A stretch of DNA of 64,000 nucleotides from Magnaporthiopsis rhizophila. Its lineage: Eukaryota; Ascomycota; Sordariomycetes; Magnaporthales; Magnaporthaceae. The stretch covers positions 1 to 64,000 of the forward strand of contig PYSS01000013.1 of assembly GCA_003049465.1 (NCBI GenBank), given 5' to 3'. Shown piece after piece: positions 9,963 through 20,600 of this stretch. The notes beneath the pieces are model-generated. The model ran no database searches, was not told the origin of the DNA, and saw nothing but the letters and a program-made list of their open reading frames with translations. The position numbers and the translations under genes are program-made. Position 1 is the first letter of the stretch. Every line of letters starts with the position of its first letter.

Positions 9963-12667
9963 GTCGATTCGGCTCGGGACGGGCGAGTCGCGCGGGGCTG
10001 GGTCTGGCGGTTGTGTGCGCGCCAAGAAGCGCTGCTGGACAAAAAAAATATCGGATCGGCGGGTGGTCTCGACGCGGGAGTGTCAAATTGTCACCACGGC
10101 TGAACATGACGGGGTCTCGCTGCTAAGGTTGTGACAGCCAGCTCGGCTCACGCCATAGTAGACGCTGGGACAGGGGTTGGTGACACGAAGCAGGCTGCAC
10201 GTCTACTTGTATTTGATGCAGATATGCAGGTGGTGTATAGCTGCCGGTGGTATTGGCTCAATGTCCAATGGCCGCGTGCGAATCGTGGCTGGGACGAACT
10301 AGAAGAAGGAAGGAGGGGCCAGCCGCAGGTTTTGGCGGCGCTGAAGAAGGAGGCATTGTACAAGGCCTCAGATTTAAGGTTCAACCTAGGTCACTGTGCG
10401 TCACGGCCAGCCCCTGTTGGGTCTAGCGTGACCCGGCTGCGCCTACCTGGAACTCGCTGGGCCAGCGCCAAAGCGGCGACTCGCGCAGCCATGCTTCTTT
10501 GGCGTGCATCTGCCAAAATGTCATTGGTATTAAATGGATGTGGCTGGCCGGCAGGTCCGAACGCTACGAGTAACGGTAAGGTACCCGGTATGCACAGCAG
10601 AAAGTGTGATGCGGGAAAGGGCAAAATTCGACGCCCAGCAGCATAGGAGTCGCCCCATTAATGGCGGGGTCGAGGTAAAAATAGACAAAGTCGGCAACCC
10701 CTTCGGCGAGTGGGTCTCACCAGGTTGATATTGCCGCGTGTTGTCCAGAACGTCGGTGAACAAGGTTCGGGGACCTGACCCAAAACAGAGCTGGACCCCA
10801 ACGCCCCAAACTGCCGCGTCTGTGCTCCGCGCGCCTTGTGCCTTGTGGGGGATGCCGGCCTGGTTCGAGCGCGGTTATGTGTCGAGCACCCTCCCCTGAC
10901 AGCACTTATCGCGCACTGTACACTCTGCAATGAAAAATGCTAAAGCCAAACCGACCCACCCACCAAATATTAGCCCGAACACCAATATCACGCGCATATC
11001 ACGTGCCAACGTCCGCACGAACGGCACGTAGCGCAACGTCAGTGATTACGTTAAGGCGCTAGTGGTTAGGGTCAGGGGTTAGCGGATAGGGCTAGGCGTT
11101 AGTTCCGGGGGGTTGGGTGGCGGTGTGAGCCGGAATCTCGTGGAAAATGCGGGCGAGGCCTGATGACATGGGAATGCGCGCAACAAGTGTAACAGGGAGG
11201 GTTGCTCGATACCACGTAAACTTCACTCCTTGGTTTCGGTCTATATAGATGCAATGGACGGCAGTGAACCCTCCAGTCAGAAGACAGGATGCCGCCGGGG
11301 TTTCCCGGGCAGTAGATCCTGACAGAGACTTTCTAGTCAGAGCCTCGCCCTGGATACCCTAATCCATCCCGAAGGGCCAAGGCTCAGGAGCCTTTTCGCC
11401 TCGTGGCATCCCAAGGAGCCGCACAGGATCAAACGGTTTTCGCTGGGGTGAAGTCAAAGCAGAGCCCACCAAAAAGAGATCTCATCTCCGTCCCAGCCCG
11501 TCCCACATCCTTGACGGAGAAACAGTTAAGCTTTTTCCTCGGGCCACCCATGCGCAACAGGCAGAGCCGTCTCTCTCAACGGCGTGGATTAGTAAACAAG
11601 CCGTGCCTGGATGGCAATGACTTGGGTCCCGTCGATTTCCAGTAACACGTCCGCCCAGCTTGCCAGTACCCGCGGAAATGCGACGGCGGACCCCTCTCTG
11701 GTAGGACCCGGCGTGGGTTTAGTTTGGCATGACGTCCTGCACAGCACCAGGCTAATTCGACGGCTTGGACACGGACGCACCCTTGGCATTGATGAGAATG
11801 CGGGCATATCGACGGGGAACTCGTGATATCTTTAATCACTATGATCGTTCTCCTCGAGAAAGCGATACACCAGCGGTCGTTTCTGTGCTCGGGCGATACT
11901 CGATGTAAACATGAATCCAAGCAGCGACACGTTAACATGCAGGAAAATCTCCGGTTGAAACAGGAAGGTGACGCAACACCCCGTACTCTTGGTTGCACGG
12001 TGTATCTGGAGCCCACAATTCCGGATCTACCTAGTGCACCCTAGGTATGTACACATGTCAAATTTGGTCCGGTCACGTCAAGACTTGAAAGATACAGAGA
12101 GGTTTACCGATGGCAGTAATGTTGCTGCGAGGTGCATACCTACCTAGGTACAAAGCACAGACAGGAACCAAACTGGCAGAGGTTCATGTCAATGGAGATT
12201 ACCCCTTGCGACGTCACTTGGCTGGGGCTGCTGGAAGTTTCTTCGACGTGATGATCTCGGCTCATCGCCCTCCTCTCATCGATCGGATAACCCTAAAGGT
12301 ATCCACCCTTCCCGCGCGACCTGCCTAATGCCAAGGAAGGAAAGCAAAGCGACCTCCGTATGGAACCCGCAACCCCTGCCCTGTTATTTTCCACCGCAGC
12401 AAAGGTTCGAACTCGCCCGCCCAAATTAACCCGGCGCAAGCGCGGATGACGCGCGCTGCTTTATTTTTTTTTTTTTTTTTTTTTTTCGTTAAATTACATG
12501 TGTGTCGATTCGCCAATAGATTTTCCAGTGGCGCGCAAAGCAATGGTGGCCGTGTTGTAAGTGGGCTGCAAAATACAAAATCTTTTTCGACGTCTGCTTC
12601 AGGCCTCATTTATTTCAGTTAATGTCAATGCCCGATCTCCCGTTGTGCGTCAACCGAGAAAAAGCTA
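9963..12667. other. Long spacer upstream of the Zn2Cys6 gene
   Basis: No supported gene. An open frame at 10131-10646 (+) lacks an ATG start and resembles no family I know. A degenerate telomere-like tract lies at 11064-11102. TACCTAGGTA palindromes or close relatives occur at 12040-12047 and 12141-12150. A T23 homopolymer lies at 12464-12486. The part nearest 9963 should hold the promoter of the transcription factor. Confidence 0.5.
11064..11102 (+). repeat. Degenerate telomere-like (TTAGGG-related) tract
   Basis: About 39 bp read as successive TTAGGG-like words: GGTTAGGG, TCAGGGG, TTAGCGGA, TAGGGC, TAGGCG, TTAG. Only one word is a perfect TTAGGG, the fungal telomere unit. A decayed interstitial telomeric repeat is possible, and chance G-rich sequence is the alternative. 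Confidence 0.35.
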
Positions 12668-12741
12668 CTTGCGCGGGTTAAAAGCACCCGCGTTGAGACG
12701 GCCCTCCGGGGATCAGCGCGGGACAGCAATCTGTCGTTTTC
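12668..12741 (+). repeat. Left terminal inverted repeat of the MITE
   Basis: 74 bp matching the reverse complement of 12912-12985 except at two positions. Just inside it, the motif CAGGGCAATCTGT is repeated in tandem (about 12741-12770) and forms a small sub-terminal repeat. Confidence 0.88.
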
Positions 12742-12911
12742 AGGGCAATCTGTTTTCAGGGCAATCTGTCGTTTTTTAGGAACATATTCTGCCAGGCAAT
12801 TTGCATACAAAATAAATGTAGCTCCATGCCCCATTTTAAACCCACACTGGGTCTATAACTTGGGTCCATTTTATCTGCACGCAAATCGGGCCAATCAAAA
12901 CCGCTGACAAA

Positions 12912-12985
12912 GAAAACGACAGATTGCTGTCCCGCGCTGATCCCCGAAGGGCCGTCTCAGCGCGGGTGCTTTTAACCCGCGCAAG
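12912..12985 (-). repeat. Right terminal inverted repeat of the MITE
   Basis: Mirror copy of the left arm, ending at the TA duplication. The differences from the left arm are at left-arm positions 26 and 39. Confidence 0.88.
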
Positions 12986-13170
12986 TACCATGGCATGAGC
13001 AAAAATGGCGAGTTGTGCTAGCCTGAGACAGGAGCGATGGATTATAGGCAAGTCTAGATTAGATTCAATGGATACTACCGCCTGTCAAGCACACAGCATC
13101 GCACGAACGGCTCGACCCGACTGACACACCGAGCCGCGCCCGTTTAATTTAGTCCCAGAGCGCTCTCTAT

Positions 13171-14081
13171 TTATAAGGCCTTACTCATCTTGGCCGGCTC
13201 GATGTAGTTCGCAGCCACCTTGGAACCGTCTAGCAAAATCTTCTCGGTCCGCCGGACAGACCAGAGCACAGGTGCGTAGGCAACATCGCATGCGATGGAG
13301 ACGATCATGAGGAAAATGGAAATCTCAGATACGACGTACGGGTGCCCCTCTGGCCAGTGATACCACAGCCAGAGGTACGCCACCCACAGTCCAGTCAGCG
13401 AGCCGGCAAAGCGGGTGGCCCTGATGTGTTTGTGCGCTTGCGTTAGCCTCGACGAACCTCGAACAAAGCTCACGAGTTGCAAACCTACCATATCGACCAG
13501 CCAACACCTCCCGAGTGCTCGCGTACCAGCAGCTGCGCCAGGCTCGCGATGGAAAGGAGTATCTGGGCAAAGGCCGCGGTCCAGTATCCCATCTCGGTCG
13601 TGTCTCCGGCCACCCTGCCGCCGTAGAGCTTGCCCTCGCGGGGGTTGATCTCGTTGCTGATCCACCAGTGCGCGAACGCCCAGTTGGCCCACAGCGACAG
13701 CAGGACCATGAGGCCGAAGGTGCGGACGAGGTTTCGCGAGACCCAGGTGCTGCTGCCGCCACCGCCGCGACTGCCGCGCTCCCACTCGCGGGGCCCGTAG
13801 CGCACGACGCCGTAGAACAGGCTCACGTCGATGAAGCACCAGCTCGTGATGACGATGCGCTCCGGCAGCGCCTCGGCCACGTAGAAGGCGTTGACGACCT
13901 CCCAGCCGATGTTGACGGCGAGCGCCACCAGCGGCATGCCGTACGACTTTGTGCGGAGCGACTCGCGCGCGTACAAGAGGTAGCTGGCCGTCCAGAGCAC
14001 GCCGCCCACCGAGAGCATGTGGCCCGATATGGGCACCACGTAGTCCGGAACGCCCGGAGGGGCGATGTCGCTGGACCCCAT
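13171..14081 (-). CDS. Integral-membrane terpene cyclase, PaxB/Pyr4-like
   Basis: Two exons, 14081-13489 and 13420-13171, around a 68-nt intron (donor GTAGGT, branch GCTAAC, acceptor CATCAG), giving 280 aa. The protein is almost wholly hydrophobic, with about seven membrane segments. Family landmarks are present: Glu61 in NIGWEVVNAFY and Asp243 in ACDVAYAPVLW. They correspond to the acidic pair (Glu63 and Asp218 in Pyr4) that protonates the epoxide or olefin and starts cyclisation of meroterpenoids and indole diterpenes. GWSIW, formed across the intron, is also typical. No prenyltransferase, epoxidase, P450 or PKS lies nearby, so the substrate is unknown and the gene is an orphan relative of the clustered enzymes. 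The frame stays open upstream to about 14486, through the 27-bp repeats. I chose the ATG at 14081 because it gives the family's usual length. Confidence 0.85.
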
Positions 14082-15680
14082 TTGCGCAGGAAAGTTGGGG
14101 ATTGGGGTCTTTGGGGTAATGGGGGCGCGCTTAGGTTGCCCGGCTGGGGTCTGGTCGCAATGGAATGTTTCGATGGAACAAACCGAGCGCTTGGAACTTG
14201 TAGAAAGAGGCTCGTCGTGCTGACCGCCGTCACATGAGCTTGTGCAACGATCGTTCGAGAAGAGAAATTTGCAACGATCGTTCGAGAAAATAAATTTGCA
14301 ACGATCGTTCGAGAAAATAAATTTGCGGATAAAGGTTTTCCAAACTCTGACTCCCCTGTCGGTCCCTGTCAATCCCAAACCGAACGATACAACGCTGGAA
14401 AGCAAAGACAAGCGAGAAAAAGAGAGCGGGGCCGCAATTATATACCGTTGTGTCCCTACGGGATGGAGGAATTGCGATTGGTGCATGAATGTGAGGTTGG
14501 CTTTCCCCTCAGCAATCGAATACACAGGGCGGGGAAAATGACACGAAAACCACTAGAGAATACAGAGAAAAAGAGTTCGGCGATACATACGTACCTGCTC
14601 AAGTGCCGTACCGTGACTTTTGTCGGCGTTCTGGGGCCGGCCGTCCGGACCGCGCCGTCTCTCGAATGACATCTGCAAGCCAAGCCTTTAATGGAGCCCG
14701 GAGCCGAGAGCGGGGAGATAGGGGTCCCGCGTATCGACCTAGCTTTGAAAGATGAAAGCCGAGTTGGCGGGCGTGCGGGATCACCGGGAGCCTAACGGGC
14801 TTTCCAAACCGGCTTACGTGGCAGCCCAGTGACCGCCGGATTTATGTAGACCCCCTTCGGAAAAGAATTGAACCGGGACTCGTATCTGTTTGGGTCGCGT
14901 TTGTCAATAAAGGAAGATGGCATTTGGATCAAGTGCACGGCGGTCCGTATCTGACCCTTTCGGAAAGGGTGACCGCTTACGCAAGGAGAACACGCTTGAC
15001 GCTACGACGATTGATAAATAAGTTAGCAATAGCTTCATTCGCCGGAACGCGGTCCCATGTTGACAAACACGGTCCAAACAGATCTGTTGGGCAATCTGGT
15101 GTGGGTTCCTGTGACTTTCTGTTTTGGGCCGATCGGGGTAGGTAGTTCGAGGAGAAGCATCCCATGATAATGTTATTATCCAGCATAAGTCCTCTCTGTT
15201 CCATGATCTATCCTATCCGCGTCATTCTGATGGTCCGTCGTAGCCTAAAGTAAAAGGGAAAAAAGAGAACGAAAAAAAAAAAAAGGTGGTATCTAACACA
15301 CAAAGAGATCCAATCCAAACGAAGAGAAGAAACAGAAAAGAAGCAGAGCCAGAATGGCATGCTGCGTCGGTTGTATGTATAATCGGCGCAACCGAGAAAA
15401 AAAAGGGGAAGAAAATACACACACAAACTCCGTCGCGGCTAATCACTCGGCGTCGATTCGGAGGTGTTGGCGTGCACCATATTAGTTTGTTTTGTCGTCT
15501 CGTGGACCCAAACCATTATGCCAGGGTGCCTTTGGCCAAAGAATGAAAAGCAAACTTGCAGTAAACTCCCTTGTCGCTCCGGGAATCAGTTAAGAAGGAA
15601 AAGGAAACAGGATGTGCAACCTGGTGACAAAAGAGAGGAGGGAAAAAGGTCGGGTCTGAGATTCCGGGAACTGGCTTTCG
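14082..15680. other. Spacer with cyclase promoter and repeat array
   Basis: Holds the 27-bp repeat array (14243-14323). Beyond it is purine- and A-rich sequence near 15240-15420, with no gene that could be supported on either strand. Confidence 0.5.
14243..14323. repeat. Three tandem 27-bp repeats, each with the palindrome AACGATCGTT
   Basis: Three consecutive 27-bp units, TGCAACGATCGTTCGAGAAA plus an AT-rich tail. The last two are nearly identical and the first differs in its AT-rich tail. Each carries the perfect 10-bp palindrome AACGATCGTT, at 14246-14255, 14273-14282 and 14300-14309. The array sits 162-242 bp upstream of the cyclase ATG, where an array of operator-like sites would act. 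A binding protein is not known. Confidence 0.85.
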
Positions 15681-17642
15681 CTATGCCGCCTCGAGAACCA
15701 CTCGCGAGCTCTTCCGATAGTTGTGGAGCCGCGAGTCGGACGTATAAGGGGGTGGTTCGACGAGCGTCGGCGTCGAGGCGACAGACTCAACCAGGCGCTC
15801 GTTCTTGCCTAGCTTGACAGGGCTGGTCGACGTGCTGGCAGCCACCACCCCGCCGTCGTTGGGGCTCGCGCTCCTGACGAGAGCGGCCCCGGCTCCTGTC
15901 CCGGTCCCCTGGCGCGTGGAGTTCGGTCCCGTGTGCAGCGGCAGGAGCAGGTTCCTCTGCTGGCGCGAGACGCTGATCTGGCGCGCGATAGAGATCTCCA
16001 CCGCGGCCCTGAGGGCCGAGTCCGGCTCCTCAATCTCGAGCGACGGTTTGGTGATGTTTGTGCGCACCGACGACGCGGCCGACGGCGACCGCTTCCGCCC
16101 ACCCACGCTCGACGAGGATGTGCTCGAGGGCGCGGCCGAAACGGGCGGGGTCACCATCTGCCACTGCGGCTCGGGGATGCTGGGCTTCAGTGGGGGCTGC
16201 CCCTGTGGCTGCGTGGTTGGTCTCGGGGACAGGTCTGCATTATCCTCCGGACTGGTTGGGGAGTCGAGGAACAGGCTCGATTGGCCCGGCCCAAAGTACA
16301 TGACATTCTGGGTCATGGGAAACGCCCTGGTGGGGGCCGCCGCCGTAGCCTGGCTGCGCGGCGGGGCGGGGTCGCTGCCAAAGGTCGACTGCATGGGAGA
16401 CGGTAGGTTTGCAGGGGACGTGTTGGAGCGCATCCTGGCTGTGGGCGAACTGGGAGCCGGCTCCACGAACCTCTCAGGCCGCGATTGTGGTGGGGTAGGG
16501 AACATGGCGAACGCCGGCGACGACGGGAATATTGGCGACTCCATGATCGTCTGTGGGGACGTCGTCCTTCGTGCAAGCCCAAAACCGTTCGGCGCCGCCT
16601 CCTTCGCCACCCCCTGCTCTGCCAGCACTCTGTCGCTGATGGCATTCAGCTTCTCCACGGCGGCCTGTCGCCTGTTGAGGAGAGCCGAGTCGCGCTTAGC
16701 ATCCAGGAGGCTTCCAAACATGACGCTGTACCGCTCCATCTTGATGGAAGGAATCTCGACGTCCAAAAGGAGACCTTTGCCGGCCCGAGTCGATGGGGCA
16801 GCTGGCGGGGCGCTCAGGTTCAACGGCCCGGAGACGCCCATCTCCTTCTGGCGCCGGCGCCAGTCCGGCTCGAACGGATTGCTTCTTGCCGGCACGCTGG
16901 ATTGGGCACCGACGGATTGTTGTTGGAACAGCTCCGGGCTCGTCTGGACGGCGGCGGGGGATCCACCACCGAATTTCCAAGGAGAGCTCTTGCCATTGGC
17001 AGTTGTGTTGCTCCTCGAAAGGGACGACGTTGATTCTGCCGTCGCCACGTACATGGATCTGGAGAAGTCCACGGTAGGTGGTTCTGGGGCTTGGACGGCT
17101 TTGACCTCGTCCGGTGTGCTCTTCCTGCTGAATAGGCTAAAGAGTCTGCGTCTCCCGGTCTTGGAGCGCTTCAGGGTAGCGGGCTCGGCCGGTGGCTGCG
17201 GTGGAGGCTCCGGCCACGCAGCAGATGACGGTGCCGGGGACGCCTGCGGTGGTATCCACGAGTTGGAAAGACCAGACGGGATGTGGGTTGGGCTCCCGAT
17301 GGCCATGCCGATGGGGATGTCGCCGGACATCTGGGAATCGAACGTTCCTCTCCGCTCCAACTGAGGCACGGGGCCTATCGTGATCGCTGGTGACGGACGG
17401 CTAGGGCTGATTTCCAAGGTTTGTGCAGGCCCAACACGGGGCATGACCGATAGCGACGGCCTGGTCCAGCCGGGTTGTTTTCGAGTTCCCACAAACAGAT
17501 CGTCTCTCGAGATTCTCTTGTTTTCTACCGTCGTCTCGGGGGCTTTCAAGAACATGTCATCCCTCGATATCCTCCGGTCGTTGATGCTGTCGAAGGTGGG
17601 CGGCGCCTTGAGCCCGCCGGAGGTGCTCGGTCGTGATGCCAT
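15681..17642 (-). CDS. Conserved fungal protein, largely disordered, function unknown
   Basis: Single exon, 653 aa from the ATG at 17642 (context CAACCATGG). Most of it is Ser, Pro and Thr rich with RRLFSLFSRKS-like basic patches (KRSKTGRRRLFSLFSRK), which could be nuclear-localisation or phosphoregulatory sites. Two short ISRDD motifs (RRISRDDMF and KRISRDDLF) form a repeat near the N-terminus. The only strongly structured-looking part is EIPSIKMERYSVMFGSLLDA, followed by a helix rich in Leu and Arg (ALLNRRQAAVEKLNAISD). I remember this RYSVMFG block from uncharacterised ascomycete proteins. The frame is open further upstream to an ATG at 17999, but the extra 119 residues are low-complexity and look like leader sequence. 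No function is assigned. Confidence 0.75.
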   Translation of the reverse strand: MASRPSTSGGLKAPPTFDSINDRRISRDDMFLKAPETTVENKRISRDDLFVGTRKQPGWTRPSLSVMPRVGPAQTLEISPSRPSPAITIGPVPQLERRGTFDSQMSGDIPIGMAIGSPTHIPSGLSNSWIPPQASPAPSSAAWPEPPPQPPAEPATLKRSKTGRRRLFSLFSRKSTPDEVKAVQAPEPPTVDFSRSMYVATAESTSSLSRSNTTANGKSSPWKFGGGSPAAVQTSPELFQQQSVGAQSSVPARSNPFEPDWRRRQKEMGVSGPLNLSAPPAAPSTRAGKGLLLDVEIPSIKMERYSVMFGSLLDAKRDSALLNRRQAAVEKLNAISDRVLAEQGVAKEAAPNGFGLARRTTSPQTIMESPIFPSSPAFAMFPTPPQSRPERFVEPAPSSPTARMRSNTSPANLPSPMQSTFGSDPAPPRSQATAAAPTRAFPMTQNVMYFGPGQSSLFLDSPTSPEDNADLSPRPTTQPQGQPPLKPSIPEPQWQMVTPPVSAAPSSTSSSSVGGRKRSPSAASSVRTNITKPSLEIEEPDSALRAAVEISIARQISVSRQQRNLLLPLHTGPNSTRQGTGTGAGAALVRSASPNDGGVVAASTSTSPVKLGKNERLVESVASTPTLVEPPPYTSDSRLHNYRKSSRVVLEAA

Positions 17643-20600
17643 GGTTGGGACGTTGGCTCTGGGAGGAAGGATGGGGAGTGGACGGGTCAGGTAGGCACAA
17701 CGGCCGTCAGGGAAGGAAGCAGCGGGGGTGTTTGCATTTTCAACAAGACTCGACTCGGTCTGCCGGGGCAAGGAAGGTCCTGATTCAACAACGGACCCAG
17801 CAGAGGTGAGGGGGGCCAGGGGGGCGGCAGGGCCGTGCGTGCAGTTGTGGTGGTGGTCTGCATGGATGCCCGCCCTGGTGACCCCGGGACCCTGTTGAAG
17901 GACAGGCGCGCCCGCGGCTGCACAAGATTCTGCAGCGGCGCCAGCGCCGTTACCGCCTTTTGCGGCCAGGAACATGGAACGATTGGCAACCCTGAACATG
18001 GCTGACCGAGGACTGCGCGGGGATGCCCGAACGCACCGCCCGTCGTCGGTCGACCCAAGCGCAGGGTTGCAGCCGTTGCTCGGAGCTCAATTCCCAACCC
18101 ACCTTCACTGTCACCCACTGGCGCGCTTTGTTGGGGCTGATAGGGCTCCGCTTGCGCAAAGGACCCGAATGTGACGACGCTCGTAAGATTGGCAGGAACA
18201 GAAAGCCCATGGATTGTCCGCGTTTCGACAACAAATCAGCAGCGATAGAAGAGGGTAAGCCAATGACGTTGCGTCGACGACAAGTTCCTGAAATGAGAGC
18301 AAATAGACCCAACCCAAGCTCGAGGAAAAGGATATCCCTTCTGGGAACACGACAGGTCGGATTCTCGGGCCTTTCATATCACCATGTCGGGCTATCCCAG
18401 GGGCCGCAACGTCATTTTGTTTGTCTGCCTTGTTCTTCAGCTAATACGCACAGCTGCGTGTCCCGTTCATTGGTAGACGGGGATATCATCGTGAGACAGA
18501 GCGGCCACTTTGCCGCCAACATCCCGCGCCTGTCGGGCAATGAAGCCGACGCTCGGCTTGACAACAGTGTCTCAACGCCCGATACGTACAGTCTTAGCAA
18601 TTAGACTTGGGAACATGGGGAGGCGGAAACAAAGCGGGCATTCGTCAAACAGGCCGCCCAAGCAGGGATTCTTTCCAGAAGTCCACATGGCGTCGGCAGT
18701 ACGAGTGCGTAAGAAACGAACAAGTCGGGGATGTGGCGAACGTATCACAGGGCACATGTGCCGGCAACGCTAGTCCTTGCAGCGCCATTCCTTGTTTGAG
18801 GTCGAGGCGACGGCTATCTCGAGCCGGCTGATTCCTTTTTGGCCAGCTAAAAATCCCCGTCATGGACAGGGGACCTTGTCGTTGATGCGATCGATCCCCG
18901 CTTGGCCCCTGGACTGGACGCCAACACCGGAGCGCGGACAGGCACGCCCGCACGACGACAAGGCCAAGCACAGACCCACCTGATTCATGCCATGGTAACC
19001 ACGGAGCGCTTTCGGACCAGCACCACAACAGAAGGAACAGCATGAAGCGCCCTTCACTGGCACATGGCAGCATCTGAAACCTTAACACGCTGCTTCCGCC
19101 AGGCTGACAAAAAGCAGGCAGAATAGATGAGACCAGACGATTTACCCCGTTGCTAATGCCGCCCCGTCTCCTGTGTTCCTGCGACCGGCGCCGCCGTCAT
19201 CGAAAGGAGGATCAAAGGGATGCGAGATGTTGGGAAAAAAAAAAAAAACCGACCTCGTGTGCCAGCTGTGAGCACAACGGATGGAAGGAACGAGTTTCGG
19301 CGACAGCTACACAGCATTCTTGGTTGTTTGGCTTTTGGGGACACGGCACCTTCCATCATTAAAGGCGCTACAATCGACTGGGCAGACCTGGCGCATTCCG
19401 GACAAGGGTACAGTTGAAGCCAAATTTGGAAACAGGTGAGGGGAATCCAAGGTCGCGTTGCCTGGGAAGGATGGAAATTGAAGGGAGGAGGCCTGTCGCA
19501 ACACTGTCTCCACCTACCGTGAACGAGGGTCGGCGCTTGTGGATCACGTCAAAAAGCAAGTCGAATGGGGAATGGCGTCTTTTTGGGCCTGCACCGTGCC
19601 CGTGTTCAAGAGGAGAAAAGAAAGATGGAACAAACAAAAAGCCCGAGTGGCCCTGTTGGCGATAAGCACAGTGCTTGTATGCAAAGAGTGGACAGCCCAA
19701 GCCCAAGATCGTCTTCCCCAGCCCGTGGAGCAAAGACCTTACATCGTCCCGTCCAGCGATCAGGCCCCGATCGATCTGATAGCCAGCGTATTACTGCCGG
19801 AACAAGGAACTAGATGACGGCATGACCTTGACACTCAGGACAGCATCTCGATCTCGCGATGAAGGACTGGGACGACGCAGGTACCTTACTTTCGTCTTGT
19901 CCTATAGCAGAGAAAGCAGCCACAGCCGATACGACCGTCTGCGCCCAGGCGTCCCAATAAATCGTTCGATATAAGAAGGTGCTGCCAACTGGGTCAGTCA
20001 GCCTTCCCCATTGAATGCTACGCCAAGCAGCCGGCTTAGGCCAATATGTACCGGTCCCGCGCGGTCATACGCCGCCGAGTGCCCAGGGAATGCCGTTTCA
20101 TCATGCTGGAACAAGAGCACAACCTTCCAGGGTCTCGCGTCTCATGTTTTGCAAATACTTGTGCCGACCACAGGGGATTACGACATTGCGCGGGCGCATT
20201 CAGGAATTCTGCAGATGCCGAGGTTATCCACATCGACAAACAGAGATTGAGGTTAAATGTGCAGCGTCTTTGCTTTTTATGCCATAGCATTTTGCCGTTT
20301 GGGTACATACCGTGATGCGACGCAAGGTATCTTCCATTTGTTTTCCTTCTTTTCCAATTTGTGTTTTCTGTCCGGCTCCGTCCTGTTGCAGTTCACCAAT
20401 CGAGTGTAGCTCAGGTTCAGGCCAGCGAAATAAAACAAAAAGGCTCTCTAACTGCGTTCTTTTTATCAGGATATCAGATCCACGCCGATCCCAAGATCAG
20501 CAGAGAACAGGCAAAGAGGCGTGCAGCCCCGAACTTGGGGTGCCCATGGGCATTTAACCGGCCAGTGATAATGATGCCATGTCCGTCCCCGGCCCGAAAT

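Larger units (their letters stand above)
12668..12985. mobile_element. MITE with 74-bp terminal inverted repeats and TA target duplication
   Basis: A 318-bp element whose ends begin CTTGCGCGGGTTAAAAGC on both strands and are flanked by TA at 12666-12667 and 12986-12987. The inverted repeats match over 74 bp with only two differences, both C/T transitions. The 170-bp interior has no coding capacity, so it is non-autonomous. A TA duplication is typical of Tc1/mariner-type mobilisation. No transposase gene is present in the window. The near-identity of the arms suggests a fairly recent insertion or ongoing homogenisation. Confidence 0.88.

Noticed and set aside
10131..10646. 171-codon plus-strand frame upstream of the Zn2Cys6 gene
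   Set aside because: It opens with GTG rather than ATG, has no family resemblance, and lies in promoter sequence.
12401..12414. B-box-like GGTTCGAACTCGCC
   Set aside because: No A-box or paired acceptor stem upstream, so it is not a tRNA gene.
14082..14486. In-frame N-terminal extension of the terpene cyclase through the 27-bp repeats
   Set aside because: It would add 135 residues, including three copies of KFIFSNDRC-like sequence, to a family of about 240 to 280 residues. The repeats are better explained as promoter DNA.
15805..17364. 519-codon plus-strand frame opposite the disordered protein gene
   Set aside because: It is the antisense shadow of a GC-rich gene. The minus strand has the conserved RYSVMFG block and a good start context.
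17643..17999. 119-residue upstream extension of the disordered protein
   Set aside because: Low-complexity with His and Cys runs, and the ATG at 17642 has the better context. Not excluded by the sequence alone.
13171..18000. Secondary-metabolite cluster around the PaxB-like cyclase
   Set aside because: No backbone enzyme, prenyltransferase, P450, oxidase or transporter is within reach. One cyclase and a distant regulator do not make a cluster.
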